Of a stretch of 35,421 nt of DNA, positions 25,076 to 33,600 are shown one piece after another. The stretch is from an uncultured Bacteroidia bacterium (lineage in GTDB: Bacteria; Bacteroidota; Bacteroidia; Bacteroidales; Prolixibacteraceae). A program made the position numbers and the translations under genes. The notes below the pieces were generated by a model that did not search any database, was not told the DNA's origin, and worked only from the letters and a program-made list of their open reading frames with translations. Positions within the stretch are counted from its first letter, which is position 1; each line of letters opens with the position of its first letter. Location of the stretch: positions 1 to 35,421 of the forward strand of contig CAIXCY010000141.1 of assembly GCA_903918045.1 (NCBI GenBank), read 5' to 3'.

Positions 25076-25304
25076 ATGAAACAGAGAATATACAAAGGCT
25101 GTTTCAATTCGATTTTATGAAGACGCTTTACATATTGCCATCGCAACAAAAAATCGTGTTGATGCATTGGCAAGCTGGAATTTTAAACATATTGTTAATC
25201 TTGACAGGATTCGACTTTATAATTCGGTGAATTTTAAAAACGGGTATTCGATGTTAGAGATTAGAACCCCAAAAGAAATTTTAAAATTTGACCACAATGA
25301 ATAA
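25076..25304 (+). pseudogene. PIN-domain toxin, internally deleted and frameshifted
   Basis: The start region ATG 25076 reads MKQRIY, the usual opening of Bacteroidota PIN toxins (MKQRIY.DtSv). The frame then runs into KGCFNSIL-stop. From 25122, in another frame, DALHIAIATKNRVDALASWN and FKHIVNLDRIRLYNSVNFKN, then GYSMLEIRTPKEIL, form a clean PIN C-terminus that ends at TAA 25304. About 90 residues between the two ends, with most of the acidic active site, are missing. Intact members are VapC-like RNases with about 150 residues. Its partner fragment overlaps the stop. Confidence 0.75.
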
Positions 25305-25365
25305 TAAGGAATTTGATGCAGTTAATTTCTACCCGAGCACAGGATGCATCTTACAAGCGCAATAA
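25297..25365 (+). pseudogene. truncated antitoxin partner of the PIN toxin
   Basis: ATG 25297 overlaps the toxin stop (AATGAATAA). It opens MNNKEFDAVNF, like the small proteins (often starting 'M..KkFDaV.f') encoded directly after such PIN toxins in Bacteroidota. It then degenerates to YPSTGCILQAQ and stops after 22 residues, whereas intact partners are about 65-90 residues. Assignment relies on the short N-terminus and the overlapping gene order. Confidence 0.5.
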
Positions 25366-25445
25366 TCGACAAACCACTAACTAAATTCAGATGCTTTATA
25401 CTAAGACAGTCGAACCCGGGACTTTTTCCTTATTGAATTTAGAGT

Positions 25446-25453
25446 TATATTTG
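25446..25453 (+). promoter_or_regulatory. Bacteroidota-type -7 element for mutL
   Basis: TATATTTG, an exact TAnnTTTG match, 68 bases before the mutL GTG. Transcription from it would begin at about 25459-25462, at or just inside the 25458-25476 hairpin. Confidence 0.55.
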
Positions 25454-25457
25454 TAAA

Positions 25458-25476
25458 CCAATCAGCACCTGATTGG
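25458..25476 (+). promoter_or_regulatory. 5'-leader hairpin of mutL
   Basis: CCAATCAG-CAC-CTGATTGG: an 8-bp perfect stem with a 3-base loop at the predicted 5' end of the mutL mRNA. AAACCA (25455-25460) can alternatively pair with TGGTTT (25481-25486), and a six-T run ends that second arm. The arrangement could stabilise the mRNA or act as a weak terminator/attenuator. Confidence 0.5.
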
Positions 25477-25521
25477 AAAATGGTTTTTTAACAACAAATA
25501 AAGTAACTCAAGAATTCTCAC

Positions 25522-27402
25522 GTGCCCGATATAATACAACTTTTACCCGATTCGGTTGCCAATCAAATTGCTGCAGGAGAGGTAATTCAGCGTCCGGCCT
25601 CTGTCGTTAAGGAGCTGGTCGAGAATGCGATCGATGCTGGTGCAACCTCAGTAACCATCAATATTAAAGACTCGGGGCGTACGCTGATTCAGGTGATTGA
25701 CAACGGCAAGGGGATGTCGCCCACCGATGCGAGAATGTCGTTTGAACGTCATGCCACCTCCAAAATCCGAGAAGCCAACGATCTGTTTGCAATCCGAACC
25801 ATGGGATTTCGCGGCGAGGCGCTTGCATCAATCGCAGGTGTTGCTGATGTTGAGCTTCGTACACGTCCGCATGGCGCCGAACTGGGAACCTATATTCACA
25901 TCCTGGGCTCATCCATCCAGAAGCAGGAGGCTGACCATTGCGCCGAAGGGACAAACTTTTCGGTGAAGAACATCTTCTTTAATATTCCGGCACGACGCAA
26001 ATTTCTCAAATCGAACAGCTCTGAACTGAAATATATTATCACTGAAATCCAGCGGGTGGCCCTTGCAAATCCGGAATTGGCAATTTCACTTTATCACAAC
26101 AATTCAGTTATTTACAATATCCCTTCTGAGAATATCCGGAAAAGGATTGTTTCGCTCTTTGGAAAGGGGATTAACCAGAATCTTATTCCGGTCGATACAA
26201 CCACTACGGTGATCAATATCTCCGGATTTATTGGTCAGCCCCGAAGCGCAAGAAAAACCCTGGGGGAACAGTTTTTTTTCGTAAACGGACGGTTTATGAA
26301 ACATCCTTTTTTTAACCGGGCTGTTCAGCAAGCATACGACCGTATTCTTCCGCCGGAGACCTTTCCTTCGTACTTCCTCTATTTCGAGGTCGACCCGGCG
26401 ACAATAGATATCAATATTCATCCTACCAAGACGGAGATTAAATTCGAAGATGAGCGCTCTGCCTGGCATATTATCCAGGCTTCGGTGCGCGAGGCGATGG
26501 GGAAATTCAATCTCATGCCTTCCATAGATTTTGATCAGGGTGGAGCCATTGATATTCCGATAAGTCCGTTGCGTGGGTCAGAAATCCCTGAACCCGAAAT
26601 CCGAATCAATCCAAACTTTAATCCGTTTGAGAAGGATCGGGGAGGGGAGAGGAGTTATTCAGACTTAACTTCTTACCGCGATGAACAAAACAGGGATAAC
26701 TGGCAGTCACTCTACCGCGGATTTGAACGGGAAGGGGATCCAAATTACCCGACAACTGTTGGCAATTCTGATTTTTCTGAGGAGAGGGAGAAGCAGGATG
26801 CCGTTCAGCAGGAGTTTAAGAATGAAGGGATCTCGGTAGAAAATCACAACTTTCTTCAGCTCAAAAATAAATACATCCTCACCCCTGTAAAATCGGGTTT
26901 GATGGTTATTGACCAGCGCAGAGCACACGAGCGCATTTTATATGAGAATTTCCTCCGGATCATCGATAACCATCTGGCGATCAGTCAGCGACAACTCTTT
27001 CCAGCCAGGATCGAGCTGAATGCCGTTGATCAGGAGATTTTGGTTGTCCTCGATGATGAACTCAAAGCCCTGGGATTTGAAATTCGTCCCGGCGAGGAAG
27101 GTATTTATTATGTTGAAGGGATACCGGCTTTGTTGAGTCATTTGAATGCTTCAGATCTGGTAATTAAGCTTATTGAGGATTTTAAAAACAGACCTGTCGA
27201 TGTGAAAGAGGAGATTAAGGAGCATATCGCCCTGCTGCTTTCACAATCCTCGGCGATCAATTACGGAGTATCCCTGAAAAATGAGGAGATCCTTGAATTA
27301 TTTAATCTTCTTTTTGCCTGCAATACCCCCAACTATTCTCCATCCGGAAAAACGATTGTCTCAATAGTTTCATCTTCCGAATTTGAAAAATTATTGAAAT
27401 AA
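25522..27402 (+). CDS. mutL: DNA mismatch repair protein MutL
   Basis: A 626-residue protein with a GTG start; MPDIIQLLPDSVANQIAAGE is the standard opening. The N-terminal GHKL ATPase is complete: ELVENAIDAGA (catalytic Glu34), DNGKGM (60-65), RHATSKI (76-82) and TMGFRGEALASI (93-104), followed by the transducer segment FFNIPARRKFLKS and NIHPTKTEIKFE. A charged linker (about 345-440) joins the C-terminal dimerisation domain. There, where endonuclease-type MutL has DQHAxxExxxxE, this protein reads DQRRAHERILYE, and the C-terminal CPH-type motif is replaced by NYSPSGKT, so the nicking activity may be absent. The rhomboid genes follow after 54 bases with their own promoter. Confidence 0.95.
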   Translation: MPDIIQLLPDSVANQIAAGEVIQRPASVVKELVENAIDAGATSVTINIKDSGRTLIQVIDNGKGMSPTDARMSFERHATSKIREANDLFAIRTMGFRGEALASIAGVADVELRTRPHGAELGTYIHILGSSIQKQEADHCAEGTNFSVKNIFFNIPARRKFLKSNSSELKYIITEIQRVALANPELAISLYHNNSVIYNIPSENIRKRIVSLFGKGINQNLIPVDTTTTVINISGFIGQPRSARKTLGEQFFFVNGRFMKHPFFNRAVQQAYDRILPPETFPSYFLYFEVDPATIDINIHPTKTEIKFEDERSAWHIIQASVREAMGKFNLMPSIDFDQGGAIDIPISPLRGSEIPEPEIRINPNFNPFEKDRGGERSYSDLTSYRDEQNRDNWQSLYRGFEREGDPNYPTTVGNSDFSEEREKQDAVQQEFKNEGISVENHNFLQLKNKYILTPVKSGLMVIDQRRAHERILYENFLRIIDNHLAISQRQLFPARIELNAVDQEILVVLDDELKALGFEIRPGEEGIYYVEGIPALLSHLNASDLVIKLIEDFKNRPVDVKEEIKEHIALLLSQSSAINYGVSLKNEEILELFNLLFACNTPNYSPSGKTIVSIVSSSEFEKLLK

Positions 27403-27424
27403 CAAACTATCCCGCACGAATCGT

Positions 27425-27432
27425 TATTTTTG
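27425..27432 (+). promoter_or_regulatory. Bacteroidota-type -7 element for the rhomboid operon
   Basis: TATTTTTG, followed by CACC, is an exact TAnnTTTG match, 24 bases before the ATG of the first rhomboid gene. It allows expression independent of mutL. Confidence 0.55.
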
Positions 27433-27456
27433 CACCATTAACAAGAAATCGCTATT

Positions 27457-28272
27457 ATGAATCAATATCAGACATCACCCTTTTCGATGCCGCCCGTTGT
27501 CAAAAACCTCATCCTGATAAACATTGTGATGTGGGTTGCCAAATATGCATTAATGAATATCGGAATTGACCTGACAGAACTGCTGGGTCTCCATTATCCA
27601 GGTTCTGAGCATTTCAGGCCTTATCAGTTTGTGACCCACCTTTTTATGCATGGTGATTTTTTCCACCTGCTATTCAATATGTTCGCATTGTATATGTTTG
27701 GGAAAGTTCTTGAGATGGTATGGGGACCACGGAGGTTTCTGGTCTATTTCTTTGTAACGGGTCTCGGCGCCGCTGCCCTTCACTCCTTTGTTACATATCT
27801 TGAGATTTCTTCCCTTCAGAAGGGAGTGGCCGCTTTTGTTAACACTCCATCTCCCGAATTATTGGCCGCTTTTGTAAAGGCACATCTGAGCCATCCTGCT
27901 ACCTGGGTTTCAGACCTGGTGAATAATTGGGGTGATGCTCCGAACAATGCCGGATATATCCAGCAATCGGTTGACCTGGTTCAACGTGTACTTGCAGAAA
28001 AAATTGATATCCCTACAGTGGGAGCATCGGGTGCAATATTTGGTATTTTACTGGGGTTTGGGTACCTTTTCCCAAATACTGAGTTGATGCTTCTTTTTCC
28101 CCCGGTTCCGATTAAGGCAAAGTATTTCGTAATCGGTTACGGAGCAATTGAACTTTACCTTGGTTTGTCCGGATCTCAGGCCGGTGTTGCTCACTTTGCC
28201 CATCTGGGCGGGATGCTCTTTGGGTTTATCCTCCTTAAATATTGGAGTAAACATTCACAAAAATTTTATTGA
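27457..28272 (+). CDS. rhomboid-family intramembrane serine protease (first copy)
   Basis: A 271-residue inner-membrane protease that cuts transmembrane segments. The catalytic dyad is present: Ser191 in VGASGAIFG and His249 in VAHFAHLGGMLFG. The oxyanion-side His70 and Asn74 sit in HLFMHGDFFHLLFNMFAL. About six to seven helices are predicted. A hydrophilic segment of about 70 residues (roughly 114-185) separates the third helix from the catalytic-Ser helix, longer than in E. coli GlpG. It is preceded by its own -7 element and followed 4 bases later by a second rhomboid gene, so the two are translationally linked. Confidence 0.94.
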   Translation: MNQYQTSPFSMPPVVKNLILINIVMWVAKYALMNIGIDLTELLGLHYPGSEHFRPYQFVTHLFMHGDFFHLLFNMFALYMFGKVLEMVWGPRRFLVYFFVTGLGAAALHSFVTYLEISSLQKGVAAFVNTPSPELLAAFVKAHLSHPATWVSDLVNNWGDAPNNAGYIQQSVDLVQRVLAEKIDIPTVGASGAIFGILLGFGYLFPNTELMLLFPPVPIKAKYFVIGYGAIELYLGLSGSQAGVAHFAHLGGMLFGFILLKYWSKHSQKFY

Positions 28273-28276
28273 TCCG

Positions 28277-29155
28277 ATGGGAATTATTGACGAAATAAAA
28301 TTGTCATTTAAAAACGGCTCCTACCTAACGAAGCTCATCTATATCAATATCGCGATATGGGTGATCGTGAGGCTGGTGTTCGTCGGTTATTCACTGAGCG
28401 GATCAGATGGTTCGCTGATGTTGAACTGGCTGGCATTGCCTGCTTCATTTGACCTGTTTATTACACGTCCGTGGACACTTATTACCTATATGTTTCTCCA
28501 CTTTGAGCTTCTGCACATTCTCTTTAATGTGCTTTGGCTTTATTGGTTTGGAAAGATATTTTTGGAATATCACAGCCAGCAAAAACTATTAAGTCTTTAT
28601 TTGATTGGCGGTATTTCGGGTGGAATAGCATTTATGCTTGCCTACAATTGGCTTCCGGTATTTCACGAGCGGATCATAAATAGTCAGTTGTTGGGAGCTT
28701 CGGCCTCAGTTATTGCCATCGTAATTGCTATTGCAGTCTATGTCCCTAATCATCTGATTCACCTTGCATTTATAGGTCCGGTAAAAATCAAATGGATCGC
28801 ATTTGTATCAGTACTCCTTTATGTGATCAACCTTTCAGGCACTAATGCAGGTGGCGACTTTGCCCACCTTGGCGGGGCAGTTTGGGGTTGGATCTATATG
28901 TCACAACTTATAGCCGGGAGAAATATTACAGGTCGGTTTGACCGCATGACAGAAACTTTTTTTTCATGGTTCAGGATCAAAAGAAAGCTTAAAATAAAAT
29001 ACAATTCACCTAACCCCGATTACGAATACAACCGAAAGAAAGTGAGTCAGCAAGCCGAAATTAACGAGGTTCTGGATAAAATCGGCAAGTCGGGGTATGA
29101 TAGTCTGACATTTGAAGAGCGGGAGATATTGTTTAAAATGGGTAGAAAAAGATAG
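28277..29155 (+). CDS. rhomboid-family intramembrane serine protease (second copy)
   Basis: A 292-residue paralogue. Catalytic Ser142 lies in LLGASASVIAIV (GxS kept, although the following Gly of GASG is Ser) and His197 in GGDFAHLGGAVWGW; His80/Asn84 are in HFELLHILFNVLW. It lacks the long insert of its neighbour but has a soluble C-terminal tail (about 235-292) with EYNRKKVSQQAEINEVLDKI and GKSGYDSLTFEEREILFKMG, a helical motif common after Bacteroidota rhomboids. Start chosen at ATG 28277, since an upstream frame from 28148 would overlap the first rhomboid by 125 bases. The next gene starts 4 bases after its stop. Confidence 0.92.
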   Translation: MGIIDEIKLSFKNGSYLTKLIYINIAIWVIVRLVFVGYSLSGSDGSLMLNWLALPASFDLFITRPWTLITYMFLHFELLHILFNVLWLYWFGKIFLEYHSQQKLLSLYLIGGISGGIAFMLAYNWLPVFHERIINSQLLGASASVIAIVIAIAVYVPNHLIHLAFIGPVKIKWIAFVSVLLYVINLSGTNAGGDFAHLGGAVWGWIYMSQLIAGRNITGRFDRMTETFFSWFRIKRKLKIKYNSPNPDYEYNRKKVSQQAEINEVLDKIGKSGYDSLTFEEREILFKMGRKR

Positions 29156-29159
29156 CGCT

Positions 29160-30227
29160 GTGAGGAAGTTTTTCTCAAAATTTGGCTTTCAGTTAAATAT
29201 TGTTGCAGCATGCTTACTGTTGGCGGCCTACCTGGCCCCCTTTGTTCCACCTGACACGTTCTGGCCGGTTGCTTTTTTTGGGCTGGCATATCCATATATT
29301 TTATTCATTAATCTTATCTTTTTACTAATCTGGATTTTACTCCATTCCCGAAAATTTTTACTCCCATTACTATCCCTTGCTTTGGGGTATCCTAATTTTT
29401 TCAATTCCTTTCAGGTGATCCCCCATTTAAAGTCCAAGGAGGCAGGGATTACCTTATTAAGTTATAATGTTCATAGTTTCAGGGTCGACCAGAAGGCTCA
29501 TCGGCTGAATAATCCAAGAATTCTCGAATATTTCAAATCTGTTGGGGCTGATATTATTTGTCTTCAGGAGGGAATTCACTTCAAGGAAGGGAAGCTATCT
29601 CCAAATGGCATAAAGGATGCCGTTCCGGGAATAAATTATTTTCAGGTTGTTTCAACAGGAAATTATTCCGACCTGGTTACGTTTTCGAGATATCCAATCA
29701 TAAATAAAGGTGAACTAAAATTTCCGGAATCTGATGTTCTTGTCCTTTTTTCAGATATTAAAATAGCTGTTAATCATACCATTCGGGTTTATAACTGCCA
29801 TTTACAGTCTTACTCGATTGACCCTGACGATTATCTGGTTATTGACTCCCTTGCATCCGGAATAAATGATCATCAGATTGATTTGGCGAAGAAAGTGAGT
29901 TTTAAATTAAGAAACGGGTTTCAACTGCGGGCATACCAGGTTCGGAAGTTAGCTGAGCATATCCGGAAATCTCCTTATCCGGTAGTTGTTTGCGGCGATT
30001 TTAATGATACCCCGGTCTCTTATGCCTATCGAAAAGTGAGGGGTGAACTCAAAGATGCATTTGTTGAATCGGGTTGGTGGAGCTCAAATACCTATAATGG
30101 ACCACTACCTTCATTTCGAATTGATTATATCCTTTCAGACAAGCAGTTTACGCTTGGTAATTACTCCCGTGACCGGGTATTTTACTCGGATCATTTTCCC
30201 GTTCACTGTAAAATTATTACCCGTTAA
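29160..30227 (+). CDS. membrane-anchored endonuclease/exonuclease/phosphatase-family protein
   Basis: A 355-residue protein with a GTG start placed 4 bases after the rhomboid stop. A longer frame from 29112 would overlap the rhomboid gene. Two or three N-terminal helices (about 10-85) anchor an EEP (DNase I-like) domain (about 95-355). Active-site motifs are complete: LLSYNVHSF, IICLQEG, YNCHLQSYS, VVCGDFNDTP, RIDYILSD and YSDHFPVHC. The domain would face the periplasm if topology follows related proteins. The substrate could be DNA, a phospholipid headgroup or a phosphosugar and cannot be told from sequence. It is the third gene of the rhomboid operon, which ends at a strong terminator 12 bases downstream. 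Confidence 0.9.
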   Translation: MRKFFSKFGFQLNIVAACLLLAAYLAPFVPPDTFWPVAFFGLAYPYILFINLIFLLIWILLHSRKFLLPLLSLALGYPNFFNSFQVIPHLKSKEAGITLLSYNVHSFRVDQKAHRLNNPRILEYFKSVGADIICLQEGIHFKEGKLSPNGIKDAVPGINYFQVVSTGNYSDLVTFSRYPIINKGELKFPESDVLVLFSDIKIAVNHTIRVYNCHLQSYSIDPDDYLVIDSLASGINDHQIDLAKKVSFKLRNGFQLRAYQVRKLAEHIRKSPYPVVVCGDFNDTPVSYAYRKVRGELKDAFVESGWWSSNTYNGPLPSFRIDYILSDKQFTLGNYSRDRVFYSDHFPVHCKIITR

Positions 30228-30239
30228 ACCGGAATAAAA

Positions 30240-30278
30240 AAATATCCCCTCCGGGAATAGTACCAGGAGGGGATATTT
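30240..30278. terminator. bidirectional rho-independent terminator
   Basis: AAATATCCCCTCC (30240-30252) pairs perfectly over 13 bp with GGAGGGGATATTT (30266-30278) around a 13-base loop. The left arm is preceded by A's and the right arm followed by TATTT, so it can end transcription from both the EEP gene (plus) and trxA (minus). Confidence 0.93.
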
Positions 30279-30298
30279 ATTTGGAAATTGATAAACGA

Positions 30299-30616
30299 CT
30301 ACAACAATGCGTCAATTTTTGAGGCTAGAATTGTTTTTGGAACAGCACCTACCTGTTTATCTGCAACCTCGCCATTTTTGAAGAATAAAATGGTTGGAAT
30401 ATTGCGGATTCCAAATTTTGCAGCGGTTCCGGGATTGGTGTCAACATCCATCTTTGCTATTACTGCCCGCCCGTCATAATCAACCGAAAGTTCTGCTACC
30501 AGTGGTCCGATCATTCGGCATGGTCCACACCACTCAGCCCAAAAGTCCACTAAAACAGGTTTCTCAGACTGAAGAACTACCTCGTCAAAATTCGCATCCG
30601 TTACCTCTATTGCCAT
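30299..30616 (-). CDS. trxA: thioredoxin
   Basis: A 105-residue cytoplasmic thiol-disulfide reductase with the active site WCGPC (29-33, Cys30 and Cys33). The preceding VLVDFWAEW strand, DVDTNPGTAAKFGIRNIPTI with the cis-Pro, and LFFKNGEV complete a full thioredoxin fold. There is no signal peptide. It donates electrons to ribonucleotide reductase, reductases and peroxiredoxins. A -7-like TAAATTTG lies about 47 bases upstream, and the gene ends at the shared terminator, so it is probably a monocistronic unit downstream of dnaE. Confidence 0.97.
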   Translation of the reverse strand: MAIEVTDANFDEVVLQSEKPVLVDFWAEWCGPCRMIGPLVAELSVDYDGRAVIAKMDVDTNPGTAAKFGIRNIPTILFFKNGEVADKQVGAVPKTILASKIDALL

Positions 30617-30662
30617 GATAAAATATTTTAAATTATTAAAAAAGTCAGAAAATTTGAGTCAG

Positions 30663-30670
30663 CAAATTTA
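30663..30670 (-). promoter_or_regulatory. Bacteroidota-type -7 element for trxA
   Basis: Minus-strand TAAATTTG matches TAnnTTTG, 46 bases before the trxA ATG and just past the dnaE stop at 30675. Confidence 0.45.
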
Positions 30671-30674
30671 AGAA

Positions 30675-33600
30675 TTAATTTATAGTAAAAACGATATCCG
30701 GATTTTTTTGCAGATACTCCTTGAGTTCTCCGGATAATCCAATGCGCCTTGTTCTGGAGAAGAGGTGCAGCTTTATATTGGTCGATTGATCAAAAACAGA
30801 AAATTTTATCAATGTTTTACCCGGTGACTGGGCAAGTTTTAAATCAAGCTCTTCAATAAATTCCTGGGTTAATAGTTCTGTTCCGACTGAAATGCGCAGG
30901 CTATCTGCCTTCTCTGCCAATTCCTGAAGCAATTCGATCTTTCCCGCCTTAAATTCAAGCTGATCACCACCCTGCCATTTGGGGGTAACCTTTCCCCTGA
31001 TGAGCAAAAATAACCCTTTTTTGCAGAAATTTCCGAAATTCACAAAATCATTTCCAAAGAACATCATCTTGTATGAATCTGCATAATCGGTCAGGGTAAG
31101 GGCTGAAAAAGGTTTTCCATTCTTGGTAAATCCTTCCTGAGTCTCCGTAACAATTCCGGCAAAGGCGAGTTCACGGTTTTTAAGAGATTCTATTTCACTG
31201 TTGAGGTTTGAAAGATTGATATCTTTAGTGCAAAAACTGCTGATTTCCAGTCTGTAATCATCAAGAGGATGTGAAGAGAGGTAGATCCCGATCAGGTTCT
31301 TCTCTTTTTCAAGCGCCATGATCTTAGGCCATTCAGGAACTAGTGGAATAGAGGGCAATTTAACTTCAATGGTCTGAAATCCACCGAAAAGTGAGGCCAT
31401 TGAAGATTGTCGGTCGTTTTGTATGCGGTTTCCATACTTGATTAAGGCTTCAATAAATGAATTTCCATCCCCGGTGTCTCCAAAATATTGTGACCGATAG
31501 ATATTTTCGAAACTGTCGAAGGCGCCTGCCATTGCCAACGCTTCCAGATTTTTCTTATTGATGGTCTGCAAATTTACCCTTTCCACAAAATTGAAAATGG
31601 AACTGAAATCGCCATTAGCATCCCGCTCCTTAATGATATCAGAGACAGCCCCGGCACCAACCCCTTTAATAGCTGATAAGCCAAACCGTAATCCTCCGTT
31701 TTTATTAATAAAGAAATTTGAGCGTGACTCATTGACATCCGGCCCCATCACTGCCAATCCCATATGTTTACTCTCATCCATAAAGATGGAGATCTTGTCG
31801 GCATTGGTTAAATTGCTGCTTAAAACGGCCGCCATAAATTCAGAAGGGTAGTTGGCTTTTAAAAAACCGGTTTGGTAAGCAATGTAGGCATAACATACCG
31901 AATGTGATTTGTTGAATGCATACTGTGCAAAGGCTTCCCAGTCTTTCCAGATTTTATCGATGACATTATCCGGTGTTTTCCCGACAGTCTTACAACCATC
32001 CATAAATTCTGGATTGCTTTTGCATCCCTCCGTAAATTTGGCCTTCAGCTTCTCCATCAGAGGGAGATTTTTTTTCCCCATCGCCTTACGCAGTGAGTCA
32101 GATTCACCACGGGTAAATAACCCCAAAGCCCGAGACTGAAGCATCACCTGTTCCTGATAAACTGTAATCCCGTAGGTGTCCCCCAGATATTGCTCCATAA
32201 TCGGGTGATCATAAGCGATCTCTTCCCGTCCCATCTTCCGGTTGACATAATTTGGGATATAATCCATCGGACCCGGGCGGTAGAGGGCATTCATTGCAAC
32301 AAGATCCTCAAACCGGCTAGGTTGCAGTAACCGCAGCCATTTTTTCATCCCAGGTGATTCGAACTGGAAAATTGCAGTTGTATTTCCGTTGCTGAACAGT
32401 TCGAATGTTTTAGGATCATCGAATGGAATCTTGTCGATATCAAGGGTGATTTTTTTGGATAGTTGAATATTCTCGAGGCACTCTTTTATAATCGAAAGGG
32501 TTTTCAATCCCAGAAAATCCATCTTTAGCAGTCCAATCGATTCCACAAAATGACCATCATATTGCGTTGTCAGCAGGTCTTCATCTTTTGTAGGCATCAA
32601 AGGAATATGGTTGTCGAGCTTATCCCGTCCGATTAGAATCCCACAGGCATGTACGCCAAATTGACGAATACACCCTTCGAGGGTCTCGGCATACTTTAAT
32701 GTTTTAATGATCAGTGGATTACTCGACTTCTTCTCTGCTTCGAGCAATGGATTCTCCGAATAGGCCTTTGCAAGGGTTATTTTTGGGGTATCTGGAACCA
32801 TTTTGGCCAACCGATCGGCTTCAGAGAGTGGTAATTTCAATACCCGTGAAACGTCTCTGATCGCCATTTTTGCAGCCATGGTTCCGAATGTGCAGATATG
32901 AGCAACGTTTTCGCGGCTATATTTTTCTTTTACCCAGTTAAGGACCAATTGGCGCCCGTCGTCATCAAAATCGATATCAATATCGGGCATTGAAACCCGG
33001 TCAGGATTTAGAAACCGTTCAAACAGGAGATTGTGTTTGATCGGGTCAACATTAGTGATTCCCGTTGTATAGGCAACCACAGAACCTGCGGCAGAGCCCC
33101 TGCCGGGTCCAACAATGACCTTCATCTCACGTGCTGCAGCGATGAAATCCTGAACAATAAGAAAATAACCCGGAAATCCCATTGTCTTTATCGTGTCAAG
33201 CTCGAACTCTATCCGTTCAGCCACTTCGGACGAGAGTGACTCTCCATATCGTGAAGCAGCCCCCTGATAGACAAGATATTTAAGGTAGTCTGATTCAAAT
33301 TTTACCCTTAGCGCATTCTCATAGCCACCCGTCCGGGTTGGAATATCCTTAAATTCATTGATCAGGATCTCAGCGGGATACTGCTCCCTATACTCCTCAA
33401 TGGTTCCAAAACTCGCGGGAATAGGAAATTCCGGCATAATGGGATCGGAATCCAATTCGAAGAATTCAACTTTTTCGGTTACCTCCTGTGTGTTGGCAAG
33501 GGTATTTGGCATATCTCCAAATAACTTGTTCATCTCTGCGGTGGTTTTGAGCCACTCCTGTTTGGTATAACGCATCCGGGACGGATCATCCAGATCTTTA

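Noticed and set aside
25408-25423. gtcgaacccgggac as a tRNA T-arm or an attachment site.
   Set aside because: The T-loop-like string lacks a matching 5-bp stem and no acceptor or anticodon arm is present nearby; no second copy was seen in the window.
25664-25966. Open frames of about 90 residues on both strands within mutL.
   Set aside because: They overlap the conserved GHKL ATPase motifs of mutL, have no recognisable domain and no start signals; they are by-products of its codon use.
28148-28276. An upstream extension of the second rhomboid starting inside the first.
   Set aside because: The extra 43 residues are an out-of-frame reading of conserved rhomboid codons, and ATG 28277 sits 4 bases after the first stop.
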